A stretch of 64,000 bases of DNA from Thamnidium elegans (Eukaryota > Mucoromycota > Mucoromycetes > Mucorales > Mucoraceae). How positions within the stretch are numbered: the stretch's first letter is position 1; every line of letters starts with the position of its first letter. The notes beneath the pieces were generated by a model, which was not told the origin of the DNA, made no database searches, and worked only from the letters and a program-made list of their open reading frames with translations. Positions 49,726-62,228 of the stretch are shown piece by piece. The translations under genes and the position numbers were made by a program. The DNA is taken from assembly GCA_025201345.1 (NCBI GenBank), contig JAIXMG010000001.1, positions 682,001 through 746,000 on the forward strand, read 5' to 3'.

Positions 49726-51098
49726 ATTACTATTGTTTTTTTTTATATATTAACTCTATAGTCACTATATAGGAAATCGATGACCTTGTAGAAGAATGGC
49801 AACCAGAACCTCTAGTTCCTCCGCTTAGTAAATACGACAAATTCGATATGAGCAAAACACCAGTGATAATTGGAGCACAATCTGTTAAACCCAAAGTAGA
49901 AGGATATTCGAAACCTTTAATGAATTTAGCTACTACCAATTACCTCAACTTGATAGCAGCAGATCGTATTCGAGAAAAGGCTATTGCGACATTACGTGGA
50001 TACGGTGTAGGTTCATGCGGACCACCCGGATTTTATGGTACCATTGATGTTCACATGGATTTAGAACGAGATATTGCAGATTTTTTGGGAACAGAACAGG
50101 CTATTATCTACGCACAAGGTTTTTCTACTATTTCATCCGTGATTCCAGCATTTAGTAAAAGAGGAGATATTCTTGTATGTGATGATGGAGTATGTTTCGC
50201 AATCCAAAAGGGCATTCAAATTTCTCGATCGATTATTCGATGGTTTAAACATAACGATATGCAAGATCTGGAACGCATATTAGAAGAAATTCGGCTGGAT
50301 GATATGAGTCATAAGAAAAGACTCACTCGAAGATTTATTATTTCTGAAGGACTTTCTGAAAATATGGGTGATATTGCACCGCTTGATAAACTAGTAGCGT
50401 TAAAAAAGAGGTTCAAGTATAGGTTAGTATTGGACGAATCTCAATCGTTTGGTGTGCTGGGTAGTCACGGGGCTGGATTAACAGATTACTTTGGTATTGC
50501 AGCGACGGAAGTAGACATGATAGTTGGTTCCATGGCAAACGCACTTTGTTCCTCGGGTGGGTTTTGTGCCGGATCAGAAGAAATTGTAGATCATCAAAGG
50601 CTTTCGGGACTTGCGTATTGTTTCTCCGCATCTATTCCGGCCATGTTGGCAGTCGCCAGCAGCGAAGCGATTCAAATTATCAAGAACAATCCGCAGGATT
50701 TACAAGAGCTGGTAGAACGTGTTAAAACGTTTCGTCAAGTGTTGCATCATAAATCTTTGGAAGGCCTTATTGAGTTGTTTTCGGCAGAGGTTGAGAACCC
50801 AGCACCGTTTTTTCATGTCCGTGTCAAACCGGATTTCCTACAATCGCATTTGTATGATGATGAAACTAACGTTTCGCGTGAGGATGAAGAGTACCTGTTG
50901 CAAGATGTCGTGGATGAATGCGCGTATCATGGTGTGCTAGTTACACGGGCCAAATATGTGGTTGATCAAGAACGGGAATGTCCAAGACCCAGTATCAAAA
51001 TTAGTGTGACGATCGGTTTAACAAGAAAAGAAAACGAAAAGGCCGCTGGAATTGTTAAAAACGCAATTATCAAGATTTTTGGTAAATGGAGAAAATAG
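49442..51098 (+). CDS. LCB1: Serine palmitoyltransferase subunit 1
   Basis: Two exons (49442-49681, 49773-51098) give 521 residues. A membrane anchor (FRIALELFLVFFAIRYMF, about 48-64) precedes an alpha-oxoamine-synthase fold with NYLNL, GYGVGSCGPPGFYGTIDVHM and LVLDESQSFGVLGSHGAGLT. In the place where LCB2 has the PLP-binding lysine, this protein reads VGSMANALCSSGGFCAG, with no Lys. That is the LCB1 signature; the LCB1/LCB2 dimer in the ER membrane condenses serine with palmitoyl-CoA, the first step of sphingolipid synthesis. LCB2 is not in this window. The intron starts GTAAAA and has a 39-nt A run, the longest intronic run here. Confidence 0.94.
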
Positions 51099-53356
51099 CC
51101 CGTTCTCTTTTTCTTTATTAATAAACGTTAATGTGCTCTATAATAAACTGCTTACTCTCCTCGTTTGCTTTATAAGTTAAACTTTTTCTTCCTATTAAAG
51201 CGTACATTAATTTGTATGGGAAAATAATTGAAGGCTAATATTTTATCATAGGCTTTGTATTGAAACGACTTCTGGGGCAATATGACCAATATGATGAGTT
51301 AATATGGCGTGTGGACACTGTTTCACATATTTACTCCCCCCAACAGATCCCACGAGCACCCATTTTTTTTTCACCCATGGAAAAAATTGACATTCATGTA
51401 GAAAAGAATAAAATCTCACGCCTAAACCTTTTTATTTACAGTTTGTCCGGGGTAATCGCGTGGGGATATTTTTCTTCTTTTTTAACTTGTATAGTTATTG
51501 GCTTTAGAAACAAGAACTTTTTTTATAAATCTGTCATACGCGAAAAGGTGTAGAATGCTCATGGAATCCCACTTGCGGCCTTGTAAAATGGCTTATGGCT
51601 TGTCTTTATAACTATTATGGCTGACTGAAATTTTTCACGATACATCTAAATATTTTTTTTCTAAGAACTTAGCTAGGTACTATCGTTATGTTTATATCTT
51701 CTATTATAGTACTTATAAAACATCAAAACCCGTTGCTCCCATAAAGCAACTTTTTTTTTTTCAAAGACCTACTACACGCACTCACTCAATTAGTACAACC
51801 GATTGCATAAATTACTTTTTTTTTTTTTGTTCAAAAACAAATAAATATAAAGGAATACCTCGAAATATAAATGTATCGGATACATACAAAGTTTGTTTTT
51901 GCTTTATGTAATAGTAGTTAATTTGCTAAGAACAAAAAAAAAAGGTACATAAAAAAAAATCTTGATTGTAACAGGGGTTTCTCGGAAGTATAAGGGCTTC
52001 CAAAAAAAGAAAGTGTATTGAACTTCCGGCTTTTTCGTTTTCTTGAAGTTCAGATATGATCTGTTGAGCAGAAAAAAAAATGTATCACTGATTTTGGCAT
52101 GATTTTCTTTTTTGAACTGGAGCTGTATTTTTTCTCGCAGTAGTTAGTTTAGATATAGATGTAAAAAGGAGCCTATATAACCCATACGGAAATATTATTT
52201 ATGTGTACTCACGCTTTTACTACAGGCAACAACAAAAAAAAATGACAAAGAATGCCCTGTCCCTTCTTTTACTATAGCACACATAAAAAAAGTAGAAGAG
52301 GGGGATATCTGGAAAGAAATGGGAAATCAGGCAATTTGTTGGAAAACTTACCACGTTGTTATGGGATCTGGCCACTGATAAAGAAAAGTTTATCGAAAAA
52401 TCCGATCGGCGCTGATAATTTTATTATTATGCAAACAAAAAAAAACAAGAGAAAAAGGTACCCTTTTGATATATATCCTCGGATTCAAAACTAGATGTTC
52501 ATATATATCCACGGGTGATGTATAATAAGGAAAAAAAAACCTAGATTTTTGTTTTGTTTGTAATCAAATGTTTCGTATTAATTTAGAAAATTTAGGCGTC
52601 ATGGTGTGCGAAAAGTTTAGTCTTACTGCTAATAACGATTTCCGAGATAAACAATTTGGTAACTATTGACGCATTAACTTTGTACTACCATAAAAAAAAA
52701 CCGACCCACTCTTACACACACCTAATTTGACGTGTGTACGCCAATTATGTCATTTTCCCCTAGAAATAATAAAACTTGTTCTTTTGAAAAAATAGTATAC
52801 ACACTGTTTTTTTTATATAACATATAATAAATTTAATATACATGTTTAAGGTCTCGGATAGGAAACGGATTATTTTATTTTATTTTTTAAAAGATAAAAA
52901 GCGAGATAACTTTTATTAAAAAAGGCTTTAGAGGAAATGGAAAGGGGACCGGGAAAGATCAAAAAGGTCTGTGGGTATATCCATAAAAGTTACTCTAATC
53001 TACACAAAGGCTAGACTGGAACTATCAATAAAACTTGGTGTTTCCTCAAACAAAAACAAAAAAAAGATCAAAGTACTTGATATAAAAAAAAAGACTCGTT
53101 CCGTTGAAACCCCAGCGATAGAATTTATCAAGCCTAACAAGAAAAAAAATGACACGAGGGTCAGATTTCGCTTTGATTACAAAAAAAAAAAAAAAGTCGG
53201 CTGATTTTGGTAATTTTTCTTTTTTAGCGGTGAAACCCTTGTGTTTTTTTTATTCCGCATGAAAAAGATATAAAAAGCAAACTCTTGCAGTTCAATTTTT
53301 TTTTTTTTTTTCTTCATCAGTTTTAATAACTAAATTTAAAATAATAAATCTCAAAT
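51099..53356. other. Intergenic region
   Basis: More than 2.2 kb between LCB1 and the alcohol dehydrogenase. It is AT-rich with scattered A and T runs. Short frames (51260-51553, 52252-52494, 52971-53204) are Lys/Asn-rich and lack splice or family support. Its last 100 bp hold the dehydrogenase promoter. Confidence 0.55.
53269..53277 (+). promoter_or_regulatory. TATA box of the alcohol dehydrogenase gene
   Basis: TATAAAAAG stands 88 bp before the start codon at 53357, followed by a pyrimidine-rich tract (53298-53322) and an AATAATAAATCTCAAAT leader. This arrangement, with the biased codon use of the gene, suggests strong expression. Confidence 0.6.
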
Positions 53357-54463
53357 ATGTCTGAAGATACTTTCACTGGTTACGCTTGTGCTTCCAAAGG
53401 TAAACAAAAAGAAAAAAAGCGCGTCTTATTTTAAACAAGTTTTAACTCATAATTATTTATAGGTGCTCCTCTTGAACCCATGCAGATGAAGTTCTGTTCT
53501 TGGAGTGACGATATGGTTCAAATGGACGTTATCTGCTGTGGTGTCTGCGGTACTGATATCCACACTCTTGACGAAGGTTGGGGACCTACCGAATTCCCTT
53601 GTGTCTGTGGTCATGAAATCGTTGGTAAAGTAACCAAAGTCGGTAACAACGTTAAGCGCATCAAGGTTGGAGACCGTTGCGGTGTTGGTTGTCAAGTTGC
53701 CTCTTGTGGCGAATGTGAGTTCTGTAAGAAGGATATGGAGAACTTATGTGAAAAACATGCTGTCTGGTCCTTCAACGATCGTTACGACGACACTAAAGAT
53801 AAGACTTATGGTGGTTTCGCCAAGAAATGGAGAGGTCATCAAAACTTTGTTGTCAAGATTCCCGATGAGTTCTCTTCTGAAGTAGCCGCCTCTTTCCTCT
53901 GTGGTGGTGTCACTACTTATGCTCCTCTCAAACGTTTCAATGTTGGCCCTGGTTCCAAGGTCGCTGTGCTTGGTCTTGGTGGTCTTGGTCACTTTGGTGT
54001 TCAATGGGTTAAAGCTATGGGTGCTGAAGTTGTTGCATTCGATGTTATCCCTGATAAGGTTAATGATGCTAAAAAGCTCGGCTGTGATGAATATGTACTT
54101 ATGCAAAAGGAAGAACAAATCGAACCTCATTATAATTCCTTCACTCATATTCTCGCCACCAAGATTGTTAACAAGTGTTGGGATACTTACTTGAAGATGT
54201 TGAAGAAGAATGGTGTCTTTATTCTTTGTGATATTCCTGAAGAGCCTCTCTCTGGCATTCCTCCTCTCGTCTTAGCTGGTAAGCAAATCACCATTGCTGC
54301 TTCCTTCATTGGTTCTCCCTCTGTCATTCAAGAATGTCTTGACTTCGCTTCTAAACATAATGTTCGTACCTGGGTCAACACCTTCCCTATGGAGAAGATT
54401 AACGAAGTCATTAAATTCGTTCGCGAAGCTAAGCCTCGTTACAGAGCTGTTGTCATGAACTAA
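53357..54463 (+). CDS. CAD-type zinc alcohol dehydrogenase (ADH6/7-like)
   Basis: Two exons (53357-53399, 53463-54463) give 347 residues. The catalytic zinc ligands are C43 (GVCGTDIH), H65-E66 (CGHE) and C161 (LCGGVTTYAPL). The structural zinc ligands are C96, C99, C102 and C110 (ASCGECEFCKKDMENLC). The Rossmann motif GLGGLG is at 185-190. The fold is that of the cinnamyl-alcohol dehydrogenase family, in which fungal ADH6/ADH7 reduce many aldehydes with NADPH. The equivalent end of strand beta-2 reads FDVI, with no Ser/Arg pair that would fix NADPH, so the cofactor is uncertain. Codon use is clearly biased (GCT, GTC, CTC, AAG, CGT) compared with the neighbours, which together with the TATA box suggests a highly expressed gene. 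It is cytosolic, with no targeting signal. Confidence 0.92.
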
Positions 54464-54658
54464 AAAAAAACTCCTACATAATAACTTAGTTTCATTCATT
54501 TTTTCATCCCCTCTTTTCATAATTCATTTTTTTTTTTTTTACAAATCCCTTTTTTTTTTATTAAGCAGCATTGAATAAATATTTTTGTCTTATCACTTAT
54601 AATTTTAAAGTTGCATTACATTGCTTTTTTTAAGACTCAGTTAAAAATAAAAATATTG

Positions 54659-57600
54659 TTACTTATAAATACGTTCAGTATTCATAGTTAAATGAACGTT
54701 CTTTGACAGCAAGGCATTCCAACCGTCACCAGCTTGATAGATACTACTTGAACAAGGTCTATAAAAGACATCTTCGGAACCTACAATATAATACATGTGA
54801 TAAGACTCTTGCTGAATCTTGTATCGAAGTTGGGGTCGCACGAAAGCATGTTTCTTTTCTTGTTGTATCAAGTTTCTAGTTAAAAACGACGGTTTTAAAA
54901 GCTCTTGGTCGATTCCTTTAGTTTCATTTAACCAGTCGATATAATTGGTCATGTATTCTTGGTATTTTTCTTGATCAGTTAAGATCTCTTCCTTTTGTTC
55001 TTTATCTAATAATTGAATGGACGTTTTACATGTATCGGTGTCCTATTTGAATTAAAAAATCAGTATGCTGTTTTAATAGTAGAAAAAAAAAACTTACAAA
55101 GTTCATTTTATACATGTTTTCATCTGATCCGCCTAACACACTTTCCGCTAAGGTTCTGTATACTGAGACTGGTCGAGTTTCAGTCACTTCGTTAAATAGT
55201 TTAAATAATTCAATGGATTTTCTATCAGCTGCAACAGTTTGAATCTACACGGAAGGAAACTGTTAGAAAAAAAAATCACTCAAAAAAAAAAAAAAAAAAA
55301 ATACCTGTTTAATCAAGGCTTGAATAATTTTATCTACTGTAAACATGGTATAAGCTTCAATTCCAAATATATAGCGAACGCCTTCTTCGAATGTTTGTTG
55401 ATCTGATTCTCCTTCAAAGAAATGTTCAATTGTTTCCAATAAAGCAGAGTAATAGCCATTTGATAAATCCACGTCTTTTTTTTTTAAAAAAAAAAAAAAT
55501 GTTAGTAAAGAATAAAGTGTTTCTTATAAGACGTATAAATACCTTCAAATCGGTTGGAATACAAGTCAAGCTCTACAGCAGTTGAATTAAACTTTTTACC
55601 TAAAGTAGGATCGGTCTTTACGCGCTCATCAATTGATTTCATCTTTACCAATCTCTCATACAGCACCTGGTATAATCGAAATAAACAATAATAATGTGAA
55701 TTACAAAAGAAATTATAAATGGATCGCTTCTTCTTTGTAGGTGCGAATAATTTAATTTCTTCTTGTTCTGGTGAACCTTGCTGAATCATAATATCAGTCA
55801 TTTCAATATCACCGTCCATATCTTGTTCCATCTTGACTGCAGGTGAATGTCCGTTGGATTGGCTGTTTCTCATAAATACATCACGTAATAATTTACCATT
55901 CTTTTCTCTTTGATAGTTATGAGGTGATGCACTTCCTGTATCTGTATCTGAATCTTCTGCATTTGACTGAGTGTCTTCTTCCATTGGTATATCTTCATCC
56001 GAGTAAAAAAAAGCAGGCAAGAAACCACTCAAGAAAACACGGATTTTTTGCTTATCGCTCTTTGTAAATCCAGTTTGATGCTGTACATAACTAAAGATTA
56101 ATCTCGATATATCTTTTACAATCAATGTATCTTGAAAAATATAAACTAAATGAGAAATAGAATTTGGTACCAGACTTTCGATTTCAGTAATCAAAGCCTT
56201 ATTAATCAAGGCTTTTTTATCATTGGATTTAAAGGTCGTTCCTTGATAGTCCAAAGATCGGTAAAAGTTCTTGGTATCCAGCTCTCTCCAAATCTTATTC
56301 CATTCACGTTGGGCCTTTTTCCACTCTTTATCCTTCATCTTGAGTCGCTTCAAAACGATAGGTATCACCACAGCGGGCTTTTGATAAAGCATCTCAATAA
56401 TCTCAGTACCTCGGTCATGATCATAAATCTTTTTAATAATACGCTCGTAGATAGATACGGTAGGTCCTCCTAATCCGGGCTCTAATCTAAACACAACTTT
56501 TTCTTCGCTAGACATACTTTCGATACGTAATGCGATTGGTTCAATCAATGCAATCGTGTTTAGGTTGGCTTCGATATTCAGGTCGTACTCATAACGCTCT
56601 TCTTCACAACGGTGTAAAGCTTCTTCGTATTGATTCTTTTTGGAGGCTACAAATCCACTGTCTTCGCTGTTCCAGATTGGGTGCGAGACGTATTGATCGT
56701 TAAGAACTTCCCAGCACATTTGATCTCTACCAGAGCAAGGTTGATTTTGCCACTGGAAAAAAAATTTGGAGGGATATTTATGAGTATTTTTTTTTCTTTT
56801 TCTTTTTTTTCTTTACTCACCTCTTTTGGTACTTCGCGATAACTAGGACTTGCTTTCACGGATTTACAAGCCAATAAATCAGGCTTTGCAGCGGATACAT
56901 TCGGTTTCTCAATTGGATGCTGTACTGGATCGTACCCAATAGCCTGTTTAAAGGCATCAAACAGTTCTTTGTTTGTACCAAAGAATCCTTTTAACTGAAC
57001 AATCAAAGTATCCATATCGACAATCTGCTGCGTGTATAGATTCAAGGTCTTTAAGAACTCCTGATACGAAGGTTTAGTACCGATATGTTTCTTTATCTTT
57101 TCAAACAACTCGGTTTCCTGCATGGATACAGTAGGTTTGGTTGGATCAAAGGTATTAAACAAAACAACGGGCTCCGCGGGCTCCTCCTTTCGTGTCGACT
57201 TTTTAACATATTTCTTTCTTTTGGGCGGTTGAGGTAACGGGCTTTGGTTATTTATCTCGGGTAGGAATTGCTTGAATTCTTGTAATAAGTCATCGGCGCC
57301 GTTAAATAAGTACTGCACGTGTGCATAGACTTCTTGGATCGGCTTTTGTTCCTTTTGATAGGTTTGTAAAATCTCGAGAAATTGTTTGTAAATATCTGGA
57401 TTATGTGCAAACCGGTTCTTTTTTTTTTTTTTTTTTTTTTTTTGTAGGGTTAGTATAAAAAAAATATAAATATATAAATGGGTTAATTAATTTACCTTGA
57501 TTCTGTTTACATAGTTGATGGCATGATTAAATTCAACAGGTGGTCTTCTATCAGATGAGATAGGAGATGTTGACGTTGGTGGTGCGTTGTATGCAAATGA

Positions 57601-58664
57601 TGGTGGGGGCGGTGGAGGTAATACACTTGTATTAAACCCATGCTGCTGTTGTTGTTGTGGTGGTGGTGGTGGTTGTTGTTGCTGCTGTATGTTGTTTTGT
57701 TGATGTTGCTGTTGTAATGGTGGCGTATACTGTTGCTGCTGTGTATGATAATAATGAGGAGGATTGATCTTCAACATTTCTTCTGCTGTGGTAGTTGTTG
57801 AAGTAGTTGTATTTCCATTGGGAGTAGTAACAATAATACGGTTGGGATCACGTGGATCGATCGAGCATTCGATACGATAACCAGCTGGTAAAAACGTATT
57901 AAATCCAGAAATTAATAATGGATGACCTTTAAATAAAGTAGAAACACGATCAATAACACCAGGTGTATCAATGCTTATAAAGAAAGTAAATATATACACT
58001 ATATTACATGAAGAAAATTATTATTACTTACGATTGACTTTTAAAATCTTTCATGATATCTAGAAATTGATTATACACATTAGGCTTATCAGAGAACTGC
58101 CCTTTCACTTGGTCAAGATATGCTAAAGCATCAATCACGTTTAATGGTCTGTATGAACTATTTGGTGAAGAAGGACTTGCTTCAGCGGTTGTTAAATTTT
58201 CGTGTTGTTGTTGTTGAGGGTGATCGCTATAATGATTCACTAGATTGTTCTTTAAAAGTAATGGAGGAGGTGTACCAGAAGGTCTGGTATGACCTATGTT
58301 GGCACTGACTAAACCAGCGGATGTATTGGCTGGACTATTATAGTTACTAGAAACCATTGAAGGTGAGTTTTGATAAGGTAAATCATTTCTGGAGTGATAG
58401 GATAGAGGAGGACTATTGGTACGGTATGAAGGTGTTTGTTGAGACAGATTGGGTAAACGATGATGATGTCCATATGGTGAACCAACAAGTGGTAATGAAG
58501 AAGTAGACACTGATGGTCTCCTATATATAATACATTTTAAAAAAAAGAGATTGATTTATTCATATGTTTTTTAAAAAAAGAAAGTAACAATCAGAAGAAG
58601 AAATAAAGAGTGTATATGTATCTTACCTTGGATCAGTTTGAGATAGTTGATTTGGTATAGTCAT
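54659..58664 (-). CDS. SIN3: SIN3 transcriptional co-repressor
   Basis: Eight exons (58664-58627, 58520-58032, 57973-57496, 57417-56821, 56752-55543, 55474-55305, 55244-55098, 55042-54659) give 1170 residues. PAH1 (about 135-205) has [20 protein letters not shown] and [17 protein letters not shown]2 (about 322-392) has [19 protein letters not shown] and [20 protein letters not shown]3 (about 440-505) is more diverged. The HDAC-interacting domain starts at [11 protein letters not shown] and holds [20 protein letters not shown] and [13 protein letters not shown]3 scaffolds the nuclear Rpd3-type histone deacetylase complexes. The N-terminus and the PAH1-PAH2 linker are Pro/Gln/Asn-rich. The exon 4/5 junction (GAG|TGG) falls inside the HDAC-interacting motif. 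The gene is convergent with the alcohol dehydrogenase, with a 195-bp gap. Confidence 0.95.
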
Positions 58665-58871
58665 ACTATTTTACTTTATGTAAAAAAAAAAATAAAAAAA
58701 AAGAAAGAGTATATATGTGTGTGTGTACCTTTTGCTCCCTCTTTTTTTATTATTGCGGTACTTTAATATTTCAAACGGTACTCACCAGGTTACACATTCA
58801 ATAAGTAAGAAATTAAGTAAGATTTCTTTTTTTCTTTTTTCTTCTTCTTTATAATATATATATATATATAA

Positions 58872-59699
58872 ATGTCTTTACCAAGTTCGCCTAGAATTCA
58901 AAAGAGATCAAGTATCCCTACGCCATGGAATAATAGTCTTTTAAAAAGTTATGAAAAAAATTATGCAAAAAATAAGGAACAGAGCAAGTATTACTTTTAA
59001 AAAAAAAAAAAAATTATAAAGTAAAATAACGATGGATTTTTTTCTCTAGTTTATTTACCAATGTGTAATATGAAGCGATCAGGAGATATATCGATGCACT
59101 GCCTTTCATTTCGTGGATTTCTTAAAGACGACAACCGTTTCTTTAAGTTTATAGTGGCTATGAACGATCATATCTTGATGGGAGATATTAAATCCAACCC
59201 AAATGCCAAAATAAACTGGAATATGCCAAATACAAAGGAATACTATAATTTTAAAGGTAAATTTTATATTGCATCAGCACCTATTCAAGTAACAAGATTT
59301 CCACCACCAAAGATCATGGACGATGAGGGTACGGCGCAAGAGTATTGGGAAGAACAACGTATACACCAGTGGCAGGAGTTGGATGAAAAGTCTCGCGCTG
59401 TATTTACGTGGCCTTCGAGAGCTGAAGTGCCTAGAGCAAATGATATTGCATTCTCTTGTCAGTCTTTAAACAGCGATACTTCAATTATACACGATATTGC
59501 AATGGATAACTTTTGTTTGTTGGTCTATAAAGTAACGGATGTTGAATATTTCGATTATTCATGCTATCCACCCAAGAGACTGGTAAAAAAATTATATATA
59601 GTATTGTTTTGTACATGACATCCTAATCTTTTATTTTTGTAGTTATACACCTATTCTTTAAAAAGTAATAGTTGGGATATTCAGACTTCGAACCCATAA
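58872..59699 (+). CDS. PNPOx-like (Alr4036-type) FMN-binding protein
   Basis: Three exons (58872-58983, 59050-59582, 59643-59699) give 233 residues. The split-barrel flavin fold is indicated by MHCLSFRGFLKDDNRFFKFI, the FKGKFYIA strand, and the C-terminal block EYWEEQRIHQWQELDEKSRA then VFTWPSRAE. These are the marks of the eukaryotic pyridoxamine-phosphate-oxidase-like group Alr4036. Such proteins bind FMN, but no reaction is established for the fungal members. True vitamin-B6 oxidases have Arg and Ser phosphate contacts that I cannot see here. Intron 1 (58984-59049) must use a GC donor (AGA|GCAAGT): the nearby GT donor gives a frameshift, and only the GC site keeps phase. Confidence 0.78.
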
Positions 59700-61472
59700 A
59701 TTAATTATCATTTATTAAAAAAGTTTTTTTTTGTGTTACTTTTTGATAATTACTTTTAAATTACTTGTGATATTAGCTGGTTTCCTAAAAGTAGTTGTGA
59801 TACGTTCTTTTCTGATCTCGTTAGGTCTTCAATTGCCAAGTAAATGTCTTACAATAGAGTCTGTTTAAATATAACAAAATCTTTGGAAGCCTGTTCAAGT
59901 AGCAATCAAATCTACACTACTTTTTTTTTTCTTTCTTTTTCTTTTTTTTTTTTTTTTGGTCAAGTACTTCAAGATCACCAGATGTCAGCTGATAAAGCCC
60001 TGTTAAATGACAAAGAGAAGGTAAACTATACTTCAGAGTTCACACCTTTTTTTTTAGCGTTGTGAACTCACATAGTCTCCTAAACTTCCATCAACAGGCT
60101 CCTCTAAAGCACTACTTTTTTCGCCAAGGACCCCCTTTTTACAAGATAACTTTGTAACTCGTGTGACGAAAGATACAACAGAAAGAGAAAAAAAGACGTA
60201 GGCGCGTGAATATTTATAACTAGTTGGCTCCCTAATCATTATATTTAACCTTTTGAATCATATATGAATGATACCTTGAACAAGTTCAAGAAGCAATCCG
60301 AAAATACTGATATAGTGGTGTTCGATTTGAGGGTGTAGTAATTCTCGAAAATATTTCTGTCGCCTTATTGCTTTTAGCTCCTTTGTTAACTAATTATTTG
60401 AAAGTAATAAGGGCCTATCATAGGGAAAGATTCCGTAACTTTTGTCTATTATATTTTCCAGTACAGCTAAATGTGTATACAATAGCGCAAGTTCAATGTA
60501 TAAGATTTCTTTTTTTGAGTTTAAAAATAGGGGTAATAAAATAATGACGCTTAAGAAACACAATAGGATCACTCATACGAGTTTAGAACAAGAGTGTGTA
60601 CCAAATGAACCACAAAGGAAAATATACCATGTACCTTGTTCCAGGTAGAAGCTACTTGCGAGTGAAATCTATTTCATAATAACCCATAAAATGCTTCTCA
60701 TTAATCAAGGAAGCTCATATACTTGTCCTCTATAGAAAAAGACTAGTTTTAGTAACAGTAAACTGACGTATATTCTATCCAACTTGAAATTGACAAGTAC
60801 GTAACGGCTACAAACCAAAAGTGAGAAAAAAAGAATACTGGAAAAGAGCGTATGTTCACCAAATATGTATCTAAAAATAAATAAAATGTCTATGAACTGA
60901 TGATAGTCCTTCAGAAACTTTTAGAAGGAAAAAGACAAAAATAAACAATTTTAGTGGGGAGAGGCGGTTTTTAATAATAAGCTTTCTTACTAATTTTGCT
61001 CAGCTTCTTTGATGTAGTACATCGTTCAGGGTTTACATTTCAAGTGCCGTATTTTATTACTAAACAAAGAAGATCACTCTTTTTAAGAAAAAATGATACG
61101 AAACGTCTATTTATATTAAAAAAAGTTTATTTAATAAGGTGAGTTATGAAAGAGGAAAAAAAAAATAACTATTATTATGCGCTTTATATTTTATCATATT
61201 AAAGGTTAATTAGGCCAATCAATATAAGGTACGATTTAAGACACGTGTGAAAAAAAAAGAAAAAAAAAGTTTTTTATAGATATATGAAAAAGACCGCGTT
61301 TTACAAGATTTATTTATTTAATAACAAGAGAATAAGTTGGTTATATGTAAGAAAAAAAAGAAGAAGAAGAAGGAGAATATATATGGTATATAAAAATATG
61401 TACAGTGTAAAAAAAAAGATATATAGAGAGGGGTATGCTTTAAAAAGTTTTGATTTGTGGTATTTTTTTTTT
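59700..61472. other. Intergenic region
   Basis: Nearly 1.8 kb without a firm gene. A + strand frame near 59844-60065 (MSYNRVCLNITKSLEACSSS...) contains a 15-nt T run and fades out. A minus frame at 60054-60239 has no family resemblance. Neither is called. Confidence 0.5.
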
Positions 61473-61649
61473 CTAGTTTCTTGTAATGACCGCAGCAGTG
61501 GCGTTATCGTAGTGGCGTACACAAGGGCAATCGTCTTCATGAGAATAAATGGTAACATCTACACCGCACTTTGGGCAAAATGTATATTCATTTGCTGTTG
61601 TATGATGATGTATAGAGTCAAAGTGTTGAGTTTTAGTAATAGCAGGCAT
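61473..61649 (-). CDS. 58-residue zinc-ribbon protein
   Basis: A single small frame (MPAITKTQHFDSIHHHTTAN...TAAVITRN) carries a Cys pair CPKC at 25-28 and a second group CPCVRH at 41-46, about 12 residues apart. This is a compact treble-clef or zinc-ribbon spacing. A His cluster (HHH, 14-16) may add a ligand. The start lies between a poly-A/T-rich 5' leader and the frame; the stop TAG is followed by a T/A-rich tail. Similar tiny proteins with the CPKC...CxC knuckle are common in fungi, mostly uncharacterised. The regular pattern of Cys and His in an AT-rich region argues against chance. Confidence 0.55.
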   Translation of the reverse strand: MPAITKTQHFDSIHHHTTANEYTFCPKCGVDVTIYSHEDDCPCVRHYDNATAAVITRN

Positions 61650-62228
61650 TTTATTTTTTGTTTAAAGTTTTTATTTAAAAAAAGTTAAAGAAAAAAAAAA
61701 GGTTAAATTTCCCCCCCTTTTTATATAAAAAAAAAATAAAACCCAGAAAGGGCCAAGAGAATTGGCAATCCGTAAATGAGTCAAATAAAAACGGGTAATT
61801 AAAAGAAATGCGTAGCTTTTTTTTACTTATCTTGACGGAAAACGTGGAAGCCGTAACGTGTCATTTTTTGTCGTTGTTAAATTGTGCTACAAGATGGTAT
61901 CATTTTTTTTTTTTTGTCGTTTTGTCGCTTGGCAATCTGGAACAAGTTTCCTGTGACCAGAGATACGGTTGCATAGCAACCAGAATGAACAAATGAAATC
62001 TCTTTAAAACGAGATAAGTTGAGCGAGAAACTGCGGCTTTTTTTTTCGATTTTTTTAAAACTCAATAATGAAAGGGGGTGGGGGGACTGGATTTAGCCCC
62101 TCTTTTCAACTGTTTACTTTTTATGATTATTATTTTGCATTATTTTACTCGCATATGATAATTTGTATCACCTTTTTTTTTAAAAAAAAATATATATATA
62201 TATATGTGTGTGTAAACAATTTATTTAT
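61650..62228. other. Intergenic region
   Basis: 580 bp between the zinc-ribbon start and the stop of the next minus-strand gene. It has A, T and C runs and a TATATA/GTGT repeat (62190-62213). No gene is visible. Confidence 0.5.

Noticed and set aside
51260..51553. 97-codon + frame downstream of LCB1
   Set aside because: Starts at TTG and shows no conserved pattern; one hydrophobic segment is expected by chance in T-rich DNA.
52971..53204. 77-codon Lys-rich frame before the alcohol dehydrogenase
   Set aside because: Composition follows A runs; lies in the promoter region of a strong gene.
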